Of a DNA stretch of 64,000 bases, positions 8,223 through 17,221 are shown piece by piece (positions within the stretch are counted from its first letter, which is position 1; each line of letters begins with the position of its first letter). This DNA is from Salipiger bermudensis. Lineage in GTDB: Bacteria; Pseudomonadota; Alphaproteobacteria; Rhodobacterales; Rhodobacteraceae. Made by a program: the position numbers and the translations under genes. The stretch is taken from NCBI RefSeq assembly GCF_020171625.1, contig NZ_JAIUZY010000015.1:1-64000 (forward strand), given 5' to 3'. Below the pieces are notes generated by a model that was not told the origin of the DNA, searched no databases, and saw only the letters and a program-made list of their open reading frames with translations.

Positions 8223-10265
8223 CTAGCCCCACATCTGGCGCATCTTCGCCGCCACGTCGATCTGGCCCGGCGCCGGGCGCGAGGCGCCCTGCCCCACCGG
8301 CGGCGCCCAGTGCAGCGTCTCGAACCGGTCGAGCATCGCCTTCTCGATGAAGCGGGTGCGCATGGCATAGACATGCCGGTCGCCATTGCGGGTCTGGCTG
8401 GTGACGTAGAAGCGCAGCGGCACGCCCAGCGTCAGGTGGTCCTTTGCCCGCGTCATGGCGACGTAGAGCAGCCGCCGCTCCTCTTCGAGCTCGTGGGTCG
8501 AGCCGGTGCCGAGATCCGAGGGGATGCAGCCATCCACCGCGTTGAGCAGGTAGACAGATTTCCACTCCTGACCCTTGGCGGAGTGGATGGTCGACAGGAT
8601 CAGGTAATCCTCGTCCTTCAGCGGCACACCGGACTTGTCGCTGGTGGCATCGGGCGGATCGAGGGTCAGCTCGGTCAGAAAGGCCTCGGCATTGGGGTAG
8701 CCGGTGGCGATCTGCTCAAGCTGCATGAGATCGGCCCGGCGCACCTCGGCATCCTCGTGCATCCGTTCGAGATGCGGCTCGTACCACGCCCGCGCTTGGC
8801 CCAGCGCCGCCGGCCACGGGGCCTTGCCGCGCATCGCCTCAACAAAGCCCGGCCAGTCGGCCCCGGCCCGCGGCGGCGGCGCCACGTCCTCGAGCGCGGC
8901 CAGCGGATCGGGCGCGAGATCGAGCGCGTCGAGCACCTGCCCCGCCGCCTTCGGCCCGATGCCGGGGATGAGTTGCAGCACCCGGAAGCCCGCGACCCGG
9001 TCGCGCGGGTTGCGCACCAGCCGCAGGAAGGCCAGCAGGTCTTTCACATGCGCGCTGTCGAGGAACTTGAGCCCGCCGAACTTCACATACGGCACGTTGC
9101 GCCGGGTCAGCTCGGCCTCGAGCTGCACCGAGTGGCTCGAGGTGCGGAACAGCACCGCCTGCTCCTTGAGCTTGGTGCCGGTCTCGCGGTCCTCGAGGAT
9201 GCGGTCGACGAAATAGCGCGCCTGGTCGCCCTCGGTCGCCACCGTCACGAGGCGCGGCTTCTCGGTCGAGGCACGCTCGGTCCAGAGATCCTTGGTGTAG
9301 CGCTCCCGCGCCTGCCCGATCACCACGTTCGCGGCCTCGAGGATCGGCTGGGTGGAGCGATAGTTGCGGTCCAGCGTGATGACATCCGCAGGCGGCTGGA
9401 AGCCGGTCGGGAAGTCGAGGATGTTGCGCACCGTGGCGGCGCGGAAGGCATAGATCGACTGCGCGTCGTCCCCCACCACCGTCAGCCCGCGCCCGTCCGG
9501 CTTCAGCGCCATCAGGATGCGCGCCTGCAGGCGGTTGGTGTCCTGATACTCGTCGATCAGCACATGATCCCACGCGCCGCCGATATGGGCGGCAAAGCCA
9601 TCGTCCGACATCACCTGTGCCCAGGCCAGCAGCAGGTCGTCGTAGTCGAGCACGTTCTGGGCCTGCTTGGCGCTGACATAGGCGCCGAAGAGCTGCTTCA
9701 GCTCAGCCTGCCACGGGCTGCACCACGGGAAATGGTCGCGCAGCACCTCGTCGAGCGGATCGCCCGCATTGACCGCCCGGGAATAGATCGCGAGGCAGGT
9801 CCCCTTTGCGGGAAACCGCGCCTTGGCCTGCGAAAAGCCCAGCCCGTTGCGGCAGAGGTTCATCAGGTCGGCGCTGTCCTCGCGGTCGTGGATAGAGAAC
9901 TCGGGGTGCAGGCCGATGGCCAGCGCGTGCTCGCGCAAGATACGGGCGCCGATGCCGTGGAAGGTCCCGGCCCATGTCAGCGCCTCGGCGGCCACGCCAC
10001 TGCCCATCGCCTGCTCGGTGATCCGCGCCACCCGGCGGGTCAGCTCGGTCGCGGCGCGGCGCGAGAAGGTCATCAGCAGGATGCGCTGCGGATCGGCGCC
10101 GTTGACCAGCAGATGCGCCACCCGGTGCGCCAGCGTGTTGGTCTTGCCCGAGCCCGCCCCGGCGATCACCAGAAGCGGCGGCGCGACGGCATCGCGGGCC
10201 ACGCCGAACTCGACCGCGGCGCGCTGGTTGTGGTTCAGTTTATCGAGATAGCCTGCCTCTGCCAT
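8223..10265 (-). CDS. ATP-dependent DNA helicase, UvrD/Rep/PcrA superfamily 1A
   Basis: A 680-residue 3'-5' helicase. It has a Q-motif-like NHNQRAAVE, Walker A GAGSGKT at 36-42, motif II VLIDEYQDTN, motif III VGDDAQSIYAFRAA, motif IV RNYRST, motif V LSTIHSAKGQEWKSVYL and motif VI RRLLYVAMTRAK. The order is complete, so the protein should be active. It is shorter than canonical UvrD (about 720-800 residues) and lacks the usual UvrD C-terminal tail, so I leave the symbol blank. A repair or replication-restart role is inferred. The start at 10265 has GGGGAGAGG just upstream. The 22 residues of open frame before it have no ribosome-binding site. Confidence 0.93.
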   Translation of the reverse strand: MAEAGYLDKLNHNQRAAVEFGVARDAVAPPLLVIAGAGSGKTNTLAHRVAHLLVNGADPQRILLMTFSRRAATELTRRVARITEQAMGSGVAAEALTWAGTFHGIGARILREHALAIGLHPEFSIHDREDSADLMNLCRNGLGFSQAKARFPAKGTCLAIYSRAVNAGDPLDEVLRDHFPWCSPWQAELKQLFGAYVSAKQAQNVLDYDDLLLAWAQVMSDDGFAAHIGGAWDHVLIDEYQDTNRLQARILMALKPDGRGLTVVGDDAQSIYAFRAATVRNILDFPTGFQPPADVITLDRNYRSTQPILEAANVVIGQARERYTKDLWTERASTEKPRLVTVATEGDQARYFVDRILEDRETGTKLKEQAVLFRTSSHSVQLEAELTRRNVPYVKFGGLKFLDSAHVKDLLAFLRLVRNPRDRVAGFRVLQLIPGIGPKAAGQVLDALDLAPDPLAALEDVAPPPRAGADWPGFVEAMRGKAPWPAALGQARAWYEPHLERMHEDAEVRRADLMQLEQIATGYPNAEAFLTELTLDPPDATSDKSGVPLKDEDYLILSTIHSAKGQEWKSVYLLNAVDGCIPSDLGTGSTHELEEERRLLYVAMTRAKDHLTLGVPLRFYVTSQTRNGDRHVYAMRTRFIEKAMLDRFETLHWAPPVGQGASRPAPGQIDVAAKMRQMWG

Positions 10266-10500
10266 GCGCCTCTCCCCTTGTTGAGTCCCGGGGCGTTCAC
10301 CGTTTGACCAAGCATACCGCGACAGGAACATAAAGGGAACTTCAATAATTTCTTGCTACAGCTGGCGCTCAGGTCGCCTCGCACCTGTCGCAAAGCGCCC
10401 CTGCGCCGGGCCTGACGCAGCTTGCAACCACAACGGGTGACCGCCGCCCCGACCACTGCTAGGCTCCCCCTCGACACCGCCACGCCGAGGGAGACCAACC

Positions 10501-12306
10501 ATGTCGAGATACAGCCTGTTTCTGGCCGCCGTTCTGAGCGCCACGCCGCTCTTCGTGCAAGACGCCCTCGCGCAGGAGGCGGCGGATGCCGTGGCCCCCG
10601 AAGCCGCGACCGAGAGCGTCGACGCCTTTGACGGCATCTCCGAGGCCGCCCGCGCGGCGCTCGACGCCAAGGCGGCGGGCACGCCCACCCAGGCGCAGGA
10701 CTGGATGATCGCCGCCGCCAACCCGCTGGCCGTCGAGGCCGGCGCGCGGGTGCTGCGCGAGGGGGGCAGCGCCGCCGATGCCATGGTCGCGGTGCAGGCG
10801 GTTCTGGGACTGGTCGAGCCGCAATCCTCCGGCCTCGGCGGGGGCGCCTTCCTCGTCTGGTACGATGCCGAAAGCGGCGAGCTGACCACGCTCGACGGGC
10901 GCGAGACCGCGCCGCTGGACGCCGACCCGCGCCAGTTTCAGGATGAGTCCGGCGAGCCACTGAGCTTCTACGACGCGGTGGTCGGCGGGCTGTCGGTGGG
11001 CGCGCCGGGCACACCGAAGCTGATGGAAGAGGCGCATCGCCGCTGGGGCCGGGCCAACTGGCACGGGCTCTTCGACGAGGCCATCGCGCTGTCCGAGAAC
11101 GGGTTTACCGTCTCGCCCCGGCTGGCCGAGCTTGTCGCAGACGATACCGAGCGGCTGCAACGCTTCCCCGACACTGCCGGCTATTTCTTCCCCGGGGGCG
11201 CGGCCATCGCCGCCGGCGACAGGCTCACCAATCCAGACTACGCCGAGACCCTGCGCCTGCTTGCCGAGGATGGCTCGCGGGCCTTCTACACGGGCCGGAT
11301 CGCGGAGGAGATCGTTGCCGCCGTGCGCGGCGCCGAGGGCAACCCGGGCCGGCTCTCGACCGCCGATCTGGCGCTTTACCGGGTGAAAGAGCGCCCCGCC
11401 GTCTGCGCCGCCTACCGCGCGCACGAGGTCTGCGGCATGGGCCCGCCCTCGTCGGGGGCGCTGACCGTGGGGCAGATCCTCGGGATGCTCGACAGCTACG
11501 ACCTTGCCACGCTCGGCCCCGACAGCGCCGAGGCGTGGCGGCTGATCGGCGATGCCTCGCGGCTCGCCTTTGCCGACCGGGGCCGCTACATGGCCGACAC
11601 CGATTTCGTGCCGGTCCCGGTCGCGGGGCTGGTGGCACCTGACTACCTCGCCTCCCGGGCCGAGCTGCTCGCCGGTGATGATGCCCTGCCCGAGGTGGCG
11701 CCCGGCGCGCCCGAATGGGACCACGCCATGCGCCTCGCCGACGACGAGAGCATCGAGTTCCCCTCGACCTCGCATATCTCCATCGTCGACGCCGACGGCA
11801 ACGCGCTGTCGATGACCACCACCATCGAGAACGGCTTCGGCTCGCGTCTGATGGCGGCGGGCTTCCTGCTCAACAACGAGCTGACGGATTTCTCCTTCCG
11901 CAGCCACAGCGACGGCGTGCCCATCGCCAACCGGATCGAACCCGGCAAGCGGCCTCGCTCGTCGATGGCGCCGACCATCGTGATGTCAGAAGGCGCGCCC
12001 TCGCTGGTGATCGGCAGCCCCGGTGGCAGCCGCATCATCGGCTACGTGGCTCAGGCGATCATCGCGCATCTCGACTGGGGCATGGATGTACAGGAGGCCG
12101 TCGCGATGCCGCATCTGGTCAACCGCTTCGGCACCTACGACCTCGAGGAAGGCTCGACCGCCGCCGATCTCGAGACACCGCTGACCGAGCTGGGCTTCGA
12201 GGTCGAGCTGCGCGGGCTGACCTCCGGGCTGCACGCCATCGCCGTCGGCGAGACGCTGCAGGGCGGCGCCGATCCCCGGCGCGAGGGAATCGCGCTCGGG
12301 GAATGA
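10501..12306 (+). CDS. ggt: Gamma-glutamyltransferase (periplasmic)
   Basis: Ggt hydrolyses gamma-glutamyl bonds of glutathione or transfers the glutamyl group. The precursor cleaves itself at a threonine that becomes the nucleophile. Here that is T423 in PSTSHISIVDADGNALS, equivalent to the TTHYSVVD site of E. coli. A signal peptide covers the first 24 residues (ending DALA). Substrate-binding motifs NPLAVEAGARVL, SSGLGGGAF, PPSSGALT and the late GSPGGSRI loop are present. The 601-residue length fits the family. GAGGGAG lies seven bases before the ATG. The gene is transcribed alone, divergent from the helicase gene at 8223. Confidence 0.95.
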   Translation: MSRYSLFLAAVLSATPLFVQDALAQEAADAVAPEAATESVDAFDGISEAARAALDAKAAGTPTQAQDWMIAAANPLAVEAGARVLREGGSAADAMVAVQAVLGLVEPQSSGLGGGAFLVWYDAESGELTTLDGRETAPLDADPRQFQDESGEPLSFYDAVVGGLSVGAPGTPKLMEEAHRRWGRANWHGLFDEAIALSENGFTVSPRLAELVADDTERLQRFPDTAGYFFPGGAAIAAGDRLTNPDYAETLRLLAEDGSRAFYTGRIAEEIVAAVRGAEGNPGRLSTADLALYRVKERPAVCAAYRAHEVCGMGPPSSGALTVGQILGMLDSYDLATLGPDSAEAWRLIGDASRLAFADRGRYMADTDFVPVPVAGLVAPDYLASRAELLAGDDALPEVAPGAPEWDHAMRLADDESIEFPSTSHISIVDADGNALSMTTTIENGFGSRLMAAGFLLNNELTDFSFRSHSDGVPIANRIEPGKRPRSSMAPTIVMSEGAPSLVIGSPGGSRIIGYVAQAIIAHLDWGMDVQEAVAMPHLVNRFGTYDLEEGSTAADLETPLTELGFEVELRGLTSGLHAIAVGETLQGGADPRREGIALGE

Positions 12307-12333
12307 CGCACCGGCCCGCTTAGAACAGCCCGC

Positions 12334-12816
12334 TCAGAACACCCCAATAGCGAGCCCTGCCCCTAGGGCCGCGCCCAGCTCGCGGCAGCGCTCCAGGTCG
12401 GCCTCGGGCACGGTCTTGTCGGCGAGGATCGCCTCGGGCGATTGCGCATCGGTGCACACGATCAGCGGTTCCTGCACCTCGCGCAGCCGCCAGCCGGTGG
12501 CGATTCGCGCGGTCTGGCGCGCCGCGTTGGCGCCATCCGAGCCCGCGCAGACCATCTGCACATAGGGGCGGCCCTCGATACGGCCCAGCACCGGGTAATA
12601 GCAGAGGTCGAAGAACTCCTTCATCGCGCCCGAAAGCGCGGCAAGGTTCTCGGGCGCGCAGAACAGGTAGCCCTGCGCCCGCAGAAGATCCTCCGGCCCC
12701 GCGTCTTCGGCGCGCAGCAGGCGCACGTCGCATTCCTCGCGCGCCGCCTCGCACGCGGCCTCGGCCATCTGGCGGCTGCCGCCGGTGCGGCTGTGATAGA
12801 CGATCAGAAGTTCCAT
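12334..12816 (-). CDS. Flavodoxin-like NAD(P)H-dependent oxidoreductase
   Basis: A 160-residue flavodoxin-fold protein. The phosphate-binding loop for FMN sits at the N-terminus (MELLIVYHSRTGGSRQMAEA, residues 1-20), and the later LFCAPENLAALSGAMKEFFD segment gives the usual second FMN-contacting loop. No electron-transfer partner is adjacent, so substrate and redox role are unknown. I chose the ATG at 12816 because the flavin loop must start there; the upstream open frame runs back into tRNA-Gly. The gene is convergent with ggt, with only 27 bases between stops. Confidence 0.82.
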   Translation of the reverse strand: MELLIVYHSRTGGSRQMAEAACEAAREECDVRLLRAEDAGPEDLLRAQGYLFCAPENLAALSGAMKEFFDLCYYPVLGRIEGRPYVQMVCAGSDGANAARQTARIATGWRLREVQEPLIVCTDAQSPEAILADKTVPEADLERCRELGAALGAGLAIGVF

Positions 12817-12871
12817 GACGCCCAGCCTAGACCGTGGCGCCGGTTTCTGGAACCGCCCGCCGAGACCCGGC

Positions 12872-12900
12872 TTGACGCTCTCGCCCCCATGAAATATCCA
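12872..12900 (+). promoter_or_regulatory. Probable sigma-70 promoter of tRNA-Gly
   Basis: TTGACG at 12872-12877 is followed after 17 bases by TATCCA at 12895-12900, 13 bases upstream of the tRNA. The -35 match is good and the -10 match is partial. Confidence 0.4.
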
Positions 12901-12913
12901 GCCAGTCAGCCGA

Positions 12914-12987
12914 GCGGGCGTTGTGTAATGGTAAGACCCTTGCCTTCCAAGCAAGAGATACGGGTTCGATTCCCGTCGCCCGCTCCA
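12914..12987 (+). tRNA. tRNA-Gly (anticodon TCC)
   Basis: A complete 74-base cloverleaf. Acceptor stem GCGGGCG pairs with CGCCCGC. The anticodon stem CTTGC/GCAAG encloses loop CTTCCAA, and the T-arm is CGGGTTCGATTCCCG. The discriminator is T and CCA is encoded at 12985-12987. It reads GGA and GGG glycine codons. Confidence 0.97.
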
Positions 12988-13130
12988 GATCTTCCCCAAA
13001 CGTGTCGTTCCCGCCGATCCGACCGATCCGAATCGGTGAAATTGCGCGGTTCAAAGCCCGCTGCGTCAAAGCGCGGCTTGAATCCTGCGCCTGTCATGGC
13101 AAAACGGCCCGGCGCAGGACAGGAGTAGCA

Positions 13131-14930
13131 ATGGCTCACGGAAACCCCGCATCCGCCGTGGCGGAAGAGCGAGACAAATCCCGCAAGCTCGGATCGCTTG
13201 CGGCGCTTTGGCCCTTCATGGCGCCCTACAAGGCGTTGCTCATCGGCGCCACGCTGGCCCTCATCGCCACCGCGACGGTGTCGCTGACCCTGCCGATGGC
13301 CGTCCGCCGGGTGATCGACAATTTCAACGCGGAAGACGGCGCGCTGCTTGACCGCTACTTCCTCGCGGCGCTCGGCTTCGCCGGGCTGCTCGCCATCGGC
13401 ACCGCCGCGCGCTACGCGCTGGTGACGCGGCTGGGCGAGCGCGTGGTGGCCGACCTCCGCAAGGGGGTGTTCGACCGGGTCATCGGCCTGTCGCCGGTGT
13501 TCTACGAGCGCATCATGACCGGCGAGGTGCTGAGCCGGATCACCACCGACACGACGCTGATCCTGTCGGTCATCGGGTCCTCCGTCTCGATCGCGCTGCG
13601 CAACCTGCTGATCTTCGTCGGCGGCCTCGCGCTGATGCTGCTGACCTCGGCCAAGCTCACCGCGCTGGTGCTGCTCTTGGTGCCGATCGTCATCGTGCCG
13701 ATCCTCACGCTCGGGCGGCGCCTGCGCAAACTCAGCCGCGAGAATCAGGACTGGATCGCCGCGTCGTCCGGCAACGCCTCCGAGGCGCTGCAGGCGGTGC
13801 AGACGGTGCAGTCCTTCACCCACGAAGAGATCTCGCGCAGCGCCTTTGCCGAGGTCACCGAAAAGAGCTTCGACGCCGCCCGCCGGCGGGTCTGGGTGCG
13901 GGCGCTGATGACCGCCATCGTGATCTTCCTCGTGTTCACCGGCATCGTCGGCGTGCTCTGGATGGGCGCGTGGGACGTGCGCGCCGGCACAATGAGCCCC
14001 GGCGCGCTGGTGCAGTTCGTGATCTACTCGGTCATGGTCGCAGGCGCCGTGGCGGCGCTGTCGGAGATCTTCGGCGAGTTGCAGCGCGCTGCCGGTGCCA
14101 CCGAGCGCCTTATTGAACTTCTGCACACCGAGGACGCGATCACCGACCCTGCAGAGCCTCGGGCCCTGCCCGCCCCGGTGCGCGGCGCGATCGGCTTCGA
14201 GCACGTGGAGTTCTCTTACCCCTCGCGCCCCGGCGTCTCGGCGCTGACGCATCTCGACCTCGCCATCCAGCCCGGCGAGACGGTTGCCCTCGTCGGCCCC
14301 TCCGGCGCCGGCAAGACCACCATCGTGCAGCTGATCCAGCGCTTCTACGATCCCGACGCTGGTCGCGTGACGCTGGACGGCGTGGCGCTCGACGCCCTCT
14401 CGCGCGATGCCTTCCGCAAGCACATCGCATTGGTGCCGCAGGATCCGGTGATCTTCGCCGCCTCGGCCCGTGACAACATTCGCTTCGGTCGCCCCGACGC
14501 CTCCGACGCCGAGATCGAGGAGGCCGCCAAGGCCGCCGCGGCGCATGGCTTCGTCTCGGCCCTGCCAGAGGGCTACGACACCTATCTGGGCGAGCGCGGC
14601 GTGATGCTGTCGGGCGGCCAGAAGCAGCGCATCGCCATCGCCCGCGCCATCCTGCGCGACGCGCCGGTGCTGCTGCTCGACGAGGCGACCTCGGCGCTCG
14701 ACGCGGAAAGCGAGCGCGCGGTGCAGGCCGCCGTCGACCGGCTGGCCGAGGGCCGCACCACGATCATCGTGGCGCACCGCCTTGCCACGGTGAAGAAGGC
14801 CGATCGCATCGTCGTCATGGATCAGGGCCGCATCGTCGCCCAGGGCAGCCACGACGCGCTTGTCGCCGAGGACGGGCTCTATGCCCGGCTTGCGCGGCTG
14901 CAGTTCACCGACGGCATCGCCGCGGAGTGA
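13131..14930 (+). CDS. ABC exporter, fused transmembrane and ATPase domains (MsbA-like)
   Basis: A 599-residue half-transporter. Six membrane segments in the first 320 residues form an ABC type-1 exporter domain. The nucleotide-binding domain follows, with Walker A GPSGAGKTT near residue 388, Q-loop LVPQDPVIF, signature LSGGQKQRIAIARA, Walker B VLLLDEATSALD and switch histidine in IVAHRLAT. It probably works as a homodimer that exports lipids or hydrophobic compounds; the cargo cannot be deduced. I chose the ATG at 13131 because AGGAG lies five bases upstream. It sits alone downstream of tRNA-Gly and is convergent with the photolyase operon. Confidence 0.93.
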   Translation: MAHGNPASAVAEERDKSRKLGSLAALWPFMAPYKALLIGATLALIATATVSLTLPMAVRRVIDNFNAEDGALLDRYFLAALGFAGLLAIGTAARYALVTRLGERVVADLRKGVFDRVIGLSPVFYERIMTGEVLSRITTDTTLILSVIGSSVSIALRNLLIFVGGLALMLLTSAKLTALVLLLVPIVIVPILTLGRRLRKLSRENQDWIAASSGNASEALQAVQTVQSFTHEEISRSAFAEVTEKSFDAARRRVWVRALMTAIVIFLVFTGIVGVLWMGAWDVRAGTMSPGALVQFVIYSVMVAGAVAALSEIFGELQRAAGATERLIELLHTEDAITDPAEPRALPAPVRGAIGFEHVEFSYPSRPGVSALTHLDLAIQPGETVALVGPSGAGKTTIVQLIQRFYDPDAGRVTLDGVALDALSRDAFRKHIALVPQDPVIFAASARDNIRFGRPDASDAEIEEAAKAAAAHGFVSALPEGYDTYLGERGVMLSGGQKQRIAIARAILRDAPVLLLDEATSALDAESERAVQAAVDRLAEGRTTIIVAHRLATVKKADRIVVMDQGRIVAQGSHDALVAEDGLYARLARLQFTDGIAAE

Positions 14931-14951
14931 CGACGCTGCACGGCGCGGCCC

Positions 14952-16484
14952 TCACGGCCAGTCGCCGCCATCGAGAAAAGCCTTGGCCGAGCGCGTAATC
15001 TCCTCGCGTTCGGCCTCGCTCTTCTTGCGCAGGCTGCCATAGATCAGCCCCATGCGGTGGTTGTCGCCCAGCTTGTCCTCGTTCTCGATCAGGAAATTCC
15101 AGTAGAGATAGTTGAACGGGCAGGCCTCCTTCCCGGTCTTCTGCTTCAGGCTGTAGTCGCAGTTCTTGCAGTAGTCCGACATGCGATTGATGTAGCTGCC
15201 CGAGGCGGCATAGGGCTTTGAGCCCAGCCGCCCGCCATCGGCGTGCATCACCATGCCATGCACGTTCGGCAGCTCGACCCACTCGAAGGCATCGGCATAA
15301 ACCTCGAGATACCATTGCTCGATCTGGCGCGGCTCGACGCCGGCCAGAAGGGCGAAATTGCCGGTCACCATCAGGCGCTGGATGTGGTGCGCGTAGGCGT
15401 TGCGCCGGGTGGCGCCGATGCATTCCGACATGCAGCGCATGTCGGTCTCGCCGCCCCAGTACATCGCCGGCAGGTCGCGCTTGGCGTTGAGGAAATTGCT
15501 CTCCACGTAGTCCGGCATCTCGGTCCAGTAGACACCGCGCACGAACTCGCGCCAGCCGAGGATCTGCCGCACGAAGCCCTCGACCGCGTTGAGCGGCGCC
15601 TCGCCATCGGCGAAGGCCTGCGCCGCCTTCTCGCAGACCTCGTGGGCGGTCAGCAGGCCGATGTTGAGATAGGGCGAGATCAGCCCGTGAAACAGGTAAT
15701 CCTCGCCGGTCTTCATGGCGTCCTGATAATCGCCGAAGGTGGGCAGGCAGTCCTTCACGAAGTGCCGCAGCGCCCGCAGCGCCTCTTCGCGGGTGACCGC
15801 CCAGCCAAAGCCCTCGAGGTCGCCGAAATGGTTGTCGAAGCGGGCCGCGACGAGGTCGAGCACCTCCTCGGTGATCTCGTCGGGGCGAAACCGCATCCGG
15901 TGCGGCGTCTCGAGCCCCTTGGGCAGCGACTTGCGGTTCTCCTCGTCGAAGTTCCACTCACCGCCCGCCGGCTCGCCGTCCTCCATCAACAGCCCGGTGC
16001 GGCGGCGCATCTCGCGGTAGAAATACTCCATCCGCCCGGTCTTGTTGTCGTCCACCAGCTCGGCGAACTCGGCGCGCGAGCAGTAGAAGCGGTCGTCCTC
16101 GCGGATCTCCACCGGCAGGCCGAGATCGCTTTCCCAGTCGCGCATCATCTCCCAGACGCGCCACTCGCCGGGCTCGGTGGCCACGACGCGCTTGGGCTTG
16201 AGCCGCTTCACCGCGCGGTCCAGCTCGTCGGAGAAGCTGTGCGTGTTGTCCGCGTCATCGAGCTTGACGTATTCGACCGTCACGCCCTTCTCGCGCAGGT
16301 CCTCGGCGAAGTGGCGCATGGCCGAGAGGATCAGCGCGATCTTCTGCGGGTGATGGCGCACATAGCCGGTCTCGTCGCCGACCTCGACCAACAGCACCAC
16401 GTCGGTCTCGGCATCGAGATCCGACAGCGCAGAGAGCGAGCGTGTCAACTGGTCGCCCAGCACTAAGCGCAGCGTCTCGGTCAT
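14952..16484 (-). CDS. FeS-containing bacterial cryptochrome/photolyase (FeS-BCP, PhrB class)
   Basis: A 510-residue flavoprotein of the bacterial (6-4) photolyase/cryptochrome class that repairs UV photoproducts with blue light. The N-terminal part (RLVLGDQLTRSLSALSDLDA) is the antenna domain that binds a ribolumazine in Agrobacterium PhrB. The C-terminal FAD domain carries four cysteines, C351, C439, C442 and C455. These sit one residue off the 4Fe-4S ligands known in Agrobacterium PhrB (350, 438, 441, 454), strong support for the FeS subclass. The ATG overlaps the stop of the upstream DUF2256 gene by four bases, so the two are co-translated. Whether it repairs (6-4) lesions or acts as a photoreceptor is not decided by sequence. 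Confidence 0.92.
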   Translation of the reverse strand: MTETLRLVLGDQLTRSLSALSDLDAETDVVLLVEVGDETGYVRHHPQKIALILSAMRHFAEDLREKGVTVEYVKLDDADNTHSFSDELDRAVKRLKPKRVVATEPGEWRVWEMMRDWESDLGLPVEIREDDRFYCSRAEFAELVDDNKTGRMEYFYREMRRRTGLLMEDGEPAGGEWNFDEENRKSLPKGLETPHRMRFRPDEITEEVLDLVAARFDNHFGDLEGFGWAVTREEALRALRHFVKDCLPTFGDYQDAMKTGEDYLFHGLISPYLNIGLLTAHEVCEKAAQAFADGEAPLNAVEGFVRQILGWREFVRGVYWTEMPDYVESNFLNAKRDLPAMYWGGETDMRCMSECIGATRRNAYAHHIQRLMVTGNFALLAGVEPRQIEQWYLEVYADAFEWVELPNVHGMVMHADGGRLGSKPYAASGSYINRMSDYCKNCDYSLKQKTGKEACPFNYLYWNFLIENEDKLGDNHRMGLIYGSLRKKSEAEREEITRSAKAFLDGGDWP

Positions 16485-16633
16485 GTCCCGTTCCTCGCCT
16501 CGTTGCGGCAGCGGTCGGAACAGTATTTCACCGCGTCCCAGTCCCGCGCCCATTTGCGACGCCACGCGAAGGGCCGCCCACAGCAGGCGCAGATCTTGTG
16601 CGGCAGGTCGGCCTTCTTGCGCATCTTTGCCAT
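16481..16633 (-). CDS. DUF2256 small Cys-rich protein
   Basis: A 50-residue basic protein with five cysteines: C15, C17 and C18 in HKICACCGRPF, and C38 and C42 in YCSDRC. It also has the tryptophan/arginine stretch FAWRRKWARDW. This is the DUF2256 pattern, which looks like a small metal-binding or treble-clef-like unit. DUF2256 genes are often found beside cryptochrome/photolyase genes; here the gene overlaps the photolyase start as ATGA and has GGGAGG eight bases before its own ATG. Function is unknown. I infer an accessory role for the photolyase, for example metal or FeS handling or nucleic-acid contact. Confidence 0.85.
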   Translation of the reverse strand: MAKMRKKADLPHKICACCGRPFAWRRKWARDWDAVKYCSDRCRNEARNGT

Positions 16634-16811
16634 GCAGTCAGCCTCCCGAGGGGCCGGCCCTGCCCCGGCCACCGGCGCCACTCGCGACCGGACCTTGCGC
16701 CATGCACGCTCGGTCGCCCGCGCCGCCCCGGTGGCGCGGCAGGATTTTCCCGGAAGGCGCAACCATTCGCGCGTGCCGTTCGTTCCTTGAAAAACCGCCG
16801 GAGAAACGCGC
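16634..16811. promoter_or_regulatory. Divergent regulatory region between DUF2256-photolyase and DUF2177
   Basis: These 178 bases must drive both the leftward photolyase pair and the rightward DUF2177 gene. On the minus strand, GGAAC (16786-16782) and GGTT (16764-16761) are separated by 17 bases, close to the GGAAC-N16/17-CGTT form used by EcfG-type general-stress sigma factors. The putative start would be about 120 bases upstream of the DUF2256 ATG. I see no Rhodobacter RpoE-type TGATCC...TAAGA pair. The motif is short and could be chance. Confidence 0.25.
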
Positions 16812-17213
16812 ATGCACCTTGTCACCCTCTACGCCTCGACCGTGATCATCTTTCTGGTGATCGACATGATCGGCATCACCATGATCGTCAAACCCGTCTT
16901 CGAGCGTCACGTGGGCGACATGCTCGCCGATCCGCTGCGGCTCGGTCCGGCGGCGGTGTTCTACGCCTTCTACGTGGCCGGGCTGCTCTATTTCGTCTCG
17001 GTCCCGGCGCTTGCCACGGGCCGCCCGGCGCAGGCCCTGCTCGGCGGCGCGCTTCTGGGGCTGATGTGCTACGGCACGTACGAGTTCACCAACCTCGCGA
17101 CGCTCAAGGGCTGGACCTACAATCAGGTCATCGTCGACACGCTCTGGGGCGCGGCGCTGACCGGCGGCTCGGCATGGGCGGGGGTGATGATCACCCGCTG
17201 GATCCACGGCTGA
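16812..17213 (+). CDS. DUF2177 family membrane protein
   Basis: A 133-residue protein with four predicted membrane helices: LVTLYASTVIIFLVIDMIG, AAVFYAFYVAGLLYFVSVPA, ALLGGALLGLMCYGTYEFTNL and TLWGAALTGGSAWAGVMI. The YEFTNLATLKGW segment is typical of DUF2177. Its function is not established. DUF2177 genes recur near photolyase and cyclopropane-synthase-like genes in many bacteria, which fits this setting. GGAG lies eight bases before the ATG. It is divergent from the DUF2256-photolyase pair and convergent with the TspO-like gene (9 bases between stops). Confidence 0.87.
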   Translation: MHLVTLYASTVIIFLVIDMIGITMIVKPVFERHVGDMLADPLRLGPAAVFYAFYVAGLLYFVSVPALATGRPAQALLGGALLGLMCYGTYEFTNLATLKGWTYNQVIVDTLWGAALTGGSAWAGVMITRWIHG

Positions 17214-17221
17214 GCCAAGCA

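Noticed and set aside
8310-10307. A 665-codon open frame antisense to the helicase gene
   Set aside because: Arginine/histidine/glycine-rich shadow of the GC-rich helicase gene, with no domain and no ribosome-binding site. The minus-strand helicase motifs are complete.
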